In this document: in pieces, positions 4,868 to 7,386 of the stretch | Layout of the letters: each line of letters starts with the position of its first letter | How positions within the stretch are numbered: position 1 is the first letter of the stretch | NCBI GenBank assembly: GCA_021813085.1 | Contig: JAKAMA010000115.1 | Span: 1 to 7,386, forward strand | Origin: Chloroflexota bacterium | GTDB taxonomy: Bacteria > Chloroflexota > Dehalococcoidia > DSTF01 > JACRBR01 | Reading direction: 5' to 3' | DNA: 7,386 nt | The notes under the pieces: model-generated | Databases searched by the model: none | Told to the model about the DNA's origin: nothing | Seen by the model: only the letters and a program-made list of their open reading frames with translations | Translations under genes and position numbers: made by a program

Positions 4868-6661
4868 ATGAGGCGATTGGCAGCTCTCTCTTTGGTGCTA
4901 ATAGGTCTGGCAACACTCTGGCAAAGAACAAGCGTAGTTCCGGTCGCGGCCGCGCCATCTTCATTGTTTGGTGATGGCTCAGACGGTAGCCGGATTGTAG
5001 CTGGCGGACAGACATTCGACGATGTTCGCACTCCGCTGTCCAGCAGCGCCGCATGGGGACAGCCCGTGGTATCAGTGGTCACCACGGCAGGCCTCGCGGC
5101 TGGCCAAGAGGTGATGATCATTCAGATGCAGGGAACAGGCGCCGGACTTTATGAGTTTGGCACGATTCAGAACGTCGGCAGCGGTTCCGTAACGCTGACG
5201 GCCAATCTTGCGAATGCTTACACCGTCGGTGGCGGCGCCACGGCGCAACTTCTGCGCGTATGGCACTATCAGAACCTCACGGTGCAAAGCGGTGGCGTCG
5301 TCACGGCTCATCCGTGGGATGGGAACAGCGGTGGCATCGTTGTGTTTCGGGTAGCTGGCACACTGACGGTAGCCGCCGGTGGCGCCATCAGCGTGGACGC
5401 GGGAGGCTATCGAGGGGCGCCAACCAACTCCACCGGCTACGGGGGAAGCCAAGGCGAGGGCCAGAATGGAACCGGCGTTCAGTCCATAAGCGCCAATGGC
5501 GTCGCGGGGGGTGGTGGCTGCTCCAATGGTTACGGCAACCCTTCAGGTGGTGGCGGCGGTGGCTATGGGACGTTGGGAACCGCCGGCGGCCCCGGGAACA
5601 ACAACAATTGCAACGTCCCAGGCGCCGGTGGCGGGACGATTGGCGGCCCCGATCTCTCATCGACCATCTTCTTGGGCGGAGGCGGGGGTTCCGGCGGCGC
5701 CAAGGCCGACTGCGCCTGCGGGATCCAGCCAGGTGGGTATGGGGGAGCCGGGGGAGGCATCATATTGGGCTTTGCCAGCACGGCGACTATCGACGGCACG
5801 ATCAGCGCCAATGGCGCAAGCGGTGGACTAGGAACTGGCCCCAATACAAGCTCAAATGGCGGCGGTGGTGCTGGCGGTTCCATTCGGCTCGTGGTCGTCA
5901 GCGCGACCGTTTCGACGCCAATGAGTGCGCAAGCCGGCGCCGGTGGCACTTACTGCTGTGGTAGTACGCAGAACGGCGGCGCCGGCGGAGCCGGGCGCGT
6001 CCAAGTGCAGTACTGCCAAAGCTTCTCTGGCTCGTCCAATCCGCCAGCCAATATCCAGTCAATCGTTTGCAGCCCACCCCCCGCCGCCCCGGCGATGCTG
6101 CACGCCGCCAGCGGCGGCACGACGACCACCGTGCAGGGCACGCTGACCGCCGCGCCGAACACCACCTACACCGTCGCGCTCTACTCGAACACCACGTGCA
6201 GCACATCCGGCGCCGGCGATGTCGCAATCGGCACCCTGACCGCCACCACGGACGCGAGCGGCGCGGTCAAGTTCTCGCAGATCATCAAGACCCTCGTACC
6301 GGCCGGCCAGCTCGTCCAGGCGACGGCCGCGGGCCCGTCGAGCGGGCCATCGGCCTTCTCCGGCTGCGTCAGCGTCGTCAACCGCGTGTGTACGGACGAA
6401 AGCGTCTGCGACGGGTACACGGACGCCCAGATCATCGCGCTGGGCAAGGATCCGTTCACCTACTGCCACATCATGCGGGCGGACGTGAATGGCGACAGCG
6501 TGGTGAACATCTTGGACCTCAGCGCCGTCGCCCAGCACTACGACCAGCTCATCCCGCCAGCACCGGCGCGCCTTGACCAAAACGCCGATGGGGTCATCAA
6601 CATCCTCGACCTTGCCACTGCGGCTGGCGTGTACCAGCAGTCGATCAGCGCTTGTCCGTGA
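4868..6661 (+). CDS. Secreted glycine-rich protein with Ig-like and dockerin domains
   Basis: The 597-residue protein opens with a signal peptide (MRRLAALSLVLIGLATLW..., likely cleaved near AAA-PSS, residue 29). Residues 33-183 contain a beta-rich domain (FGDGSDG, AGQEVMIIQMQGTG, VWHYQNLTVQSGG, GNSGGIVVFRVAGTL) that recalls the repeats of myxobacterial AgmC-like proteins. Residues 184-380 are Gly/Asn/Ser-rich with GGGGGYG-type runs and several Cys. A Pro/Ala junction (402-408) leads to an Ig-like beta-sandwich (409-503: VQGTLTAAPNTTYTVALYSN). The tail has two dockerin-type calcium loops, DVNGDSVVNILD (539-550) and DQNADGVINILD (570-581), each with D, N, D, N, D at positions 1, 3, 5, 9, 12. 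It is probably a surface or extracellular adhesion/structural protein; no catalytic site is seen. Third-position GC is much lower before residue ~402 than after, suggesting a mosaic gene. Confidence 0.92.
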   Translation: MRRLAALSLVLIGLATLWQRTSVVPVAAAPSSLFGDGSDGSRIVAGGQTFDDVRTPLSSSAAWGQPVVSVVTTAGLAAGQEVMIIQMQGTGAGLYEFGTIQNVGSGSVTLTANLANAYTVGGGATAQLLRVWHYQNLTVQSGGVVTAHPWDGNSGGIVVFRVAGTLTVAAGGAISVDAGGYRGAPTNSTGYGGSQGEGQNGTGVQSISANGVAGGGGCSNGYGNPSGGGGGGYGTLGTAGGPGNNNNCNVPGAGGGTIGGPDLSSTIFLGGGGGSGGAKADCACGIQPGGYGGAGGGIILGFASTATIDGTISANGASGGLGTGPNTSSNGGGGAGGSIRLVVVSATVSTPMSAQAGAGGTYCCGSTQNGGAGGAGRVQVQYCQSFSGSSNPPANIQSIVCSPPPAAPAMLHAASGGTTTTVQGTLTAAPNTTYTVALYSNTTCSTSGAGDVAIGTLTATTDASGAVKFSQIIKTLVPAGQLVQATAAGPSSGPSAFSGCVSVVNRVCTDESVCDGYTDAQIIALGKDPFTYCHIMRADVNGDSVVNILDLSAVAQHYDQLIPPAPARLDQNADGVINILDLATAAGVYQQSISACP

Positions 6662-6743
6662 CGAACGCGGGATGCGCTTTGCATGCGGGCACGCTCGCAC
6701 GCGCGCGGCGCCGACGTTAGGCGCGCGCCAGGTGGACGCAACA
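6662..6743. other. Convergent intergenic stretch, GC-rich
   Basis: Between the secreted-protein stop and the terminator there are alternating GC runs (GCGCGCG near 6701, GCGCGCGCC at 6721) that could pair loosely. I see no gene. Confidence 0.3.
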
Positions 6744-6774
6744 AGGGCCGCACGCTGCTGGAGCGTGCGGCCCT
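6744..6774. terminator. Bidirectional terminator between convergent genes
   Basis: AGGGCCGCACGCT (6744-6756) and AGCGTGCGGCCCT (6762-6774) form a perfect 13-bp stem with loop GCTGG. The flanks are CTCTCC on the plus side and TGTTGC on the minus side, so the T-tracts are poor, but stem length and position between two convergent stops make termination the best explanation. Confidence 0.75.
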
Positions 6775-6808
6775 CTCCTCATGCGAGGAGCGGCGCGCCG
6801 TGCGCAGC

Positions 6809-7386
6809 TCAGCGCCGCGTCGCCGCACCTCCGCGCACGGCGTACACCTGCGCGCGCGCGAGCCATGCGGGGTCGAAGCGGTCGGCGTCGGTGCCGGTGA
6901 TCAGCGCCTGGTCGGCGTCGATGGCGGCGAGCACGCTGGCGCGGCGGGCGGCGTCGAGCTCGGAGAGCACGTCGTCGAGCAGGAGCAGCGGGCGGTCGCC
7001 CGTGCGCTCGGCCAGCAGGCGCGCCTCGGCGAGGCGCAGCGCGAGGGCGGCGGTGCGCTGCTGGCCGCGCGAGGCGAAGCCGTACGGCCCGTCTGGGGCC
7101 GCGGCCGGCTCGCCGCCCATACGGGCCGTCCGGGACGGGCCGTATGGCTGGCCGAGCGTCAGCGACAGGTCGTCGCGGTGCGGGCCCACGAGCGTGACGC
7201 CGGCCGCGGCGTCGCGCGCGTGCGTCGCCTCGAGCCGGGCGAGCAGCGCCGCGGCGCCGTCGGCCGGCGCGGCGGCGGCGATGCGCGCGGGCGGCCATCC
7301 TTCGACGAAGCGCGGCACGTAGGCGAGGCCGAGGCGCTCGCGCCCGTCGCTGAGGCGCGCGTGCGCCTCGGCCGCGTGGCCGGCGA
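6809..7386 (-). CDS. recF: DNA replication/repair protein RecF, C-terminal part, with an in-frame insertion
   Basis: This is the C-terminal 191 residues of RecF, the SMC-like ATPase that helps load RecA at gaps through RecFOR. The N-terminal part lies beyond the right edge. Visible hallmarks: EAHARLSDGRERLGLAYVP, then VGPHRDDLSL (at 7172-7198), FASRGQQRTAALALRLAEA (signature region), and RPLLLLDDVLSELDAARR (Walker B plus D-loop). Between GPHRDDLSLTLG and FASRGQQR, where relatives usually have only a short turn, there are about 23 additional residues, PYGPSRTARMGGEPAAAPDGPYG (written here in two halves: PYGPSRTARMGG and EPAAAPDGPYG). They are encoded by a palindromic repeat at 7079-7147 and keep the frame. 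Catalytic motifs are intact, so the protein is probably functional. The stop TGA (6811-6809) is 35 nt from the terminator. The usual dnaA/dnaN/gyrB neighbours are not seen on this side. Confidence 0.95.
   Translation of the reverse strand, partial: AGHAAEAHARLSDGRERLGLAYVPRFVEGWPPARIAAAAPADGAAALLARLEATHARDAAAGVTLVGPHRDDLSLTLGQPYGPSRTARMGGEPAAAPDGPYGFASRGQQRTAALALRLAEARLLAERTGDRPLLLLDDVLSELDAARRASVLAAIDADQALITGTDADRFDPAWLARAQVYAVRGGAATRR
7079..7147. repeat. Palindromic repeat element inserted in recF
   Basis: A 31-bp near-perfect palindrome at 7117-7147 (CCATACGGGCCGTCC-G-GGACGGGCCGTATGG, 14 of 15 pairs) is followed on its left by a third half-copy, CCGTACGGCCCGTCTGG (7080-7096, 15/17 to the hydrolase copy). 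The whole 69-nt segment coincides with the extra residues in RecF and is a multiple of three. Confidence 0.7.

Noticed and set aside
5440..5960. Glycine-codon repeats as a possible CRISPR or tandem repeat array
   Set aside because: The GGCGGTGGC-like runs are irregular, in frame and encode the Gly-rich region. There are no equal spacers.
1..7386. tRNA, rRNA, insertion sequence or phage genes
   Set aside because: No cloverleaf, rRNA-like stretch, transposase or integrase motif was seen on either strand.

Overview
This window is high-GC bacterial DNA (coding third positions mostly G or C) with at least seven protein genes, two of them cut by the window edges. The organism cannot be fixed from this sequence. 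An environmental high-GC bacterium, perhaps Chloroflexota, is a guess based on the Ig-like/dockerin secreted protein and on TTGACA-N18 promoter shapes.

Layout. The minus strand carries most genes. From the left edge: a truncated GAF plus degenerate GGDEF-like protein (1-729); a small membrane-anchored coiled-coil protein 28 nt upstream of it (758-1207), probably co-transcribed; an epoxide-hydrolase-type alpha/beta hydrolase (1292-2149); a repeat-rich intergenic stretch (2150-2495); a second, serine-nucleophile alpha/beta hydrolase with an N-terminal membrane anchor (2496-3416); a non-coding stretch with a plus-strand promoter and a long RNA-type hairpin (3417-3762), read here as a candidate small RNA; and an XRE-family regulator with a C-terminal frameshift (3763-4681). 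Divergent from the regulator is a 597-residue secreted protein on the plus strand (4868-6661). It has a signal peptide, a glycine-rich AgmC-like region, an Ig-like domain and a dockerin-type calcium-binding tail. A convergent terminator (6744-6774) separates it from the 3' part of recF on the minus strand (6809-7386).

How it fits together. The 186-bp divergent region between the XRE gene and the secreted protein holds a perfect dyad (4725-4742) and a TTGACA promoter. The simplest reading is that the regulator controls itself and/or the secreted protein. The GAF/GGDEF-like protein and its coiled-coil neighbour look like a small signalling pair. The two hydrolases need not be functionally linked.

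Most notable signals: (1) a short palindromic repeat family (core CCATACGGSCCGTCCGG) that forms an in-frame insertion of about 23 residues in RecF and recurs in the same reading frame in the 2496-3416 hydrolase, with looser relatives in the 2150-2495 gap; (2) the candidate plus-strand RNA at about 3597-3730; (3) the secreted protein gene, whose first two thirds have much lower third-position GC than its last third, suggesting a domain-level mosaic; (4) the frameshift in the XRE regulator.
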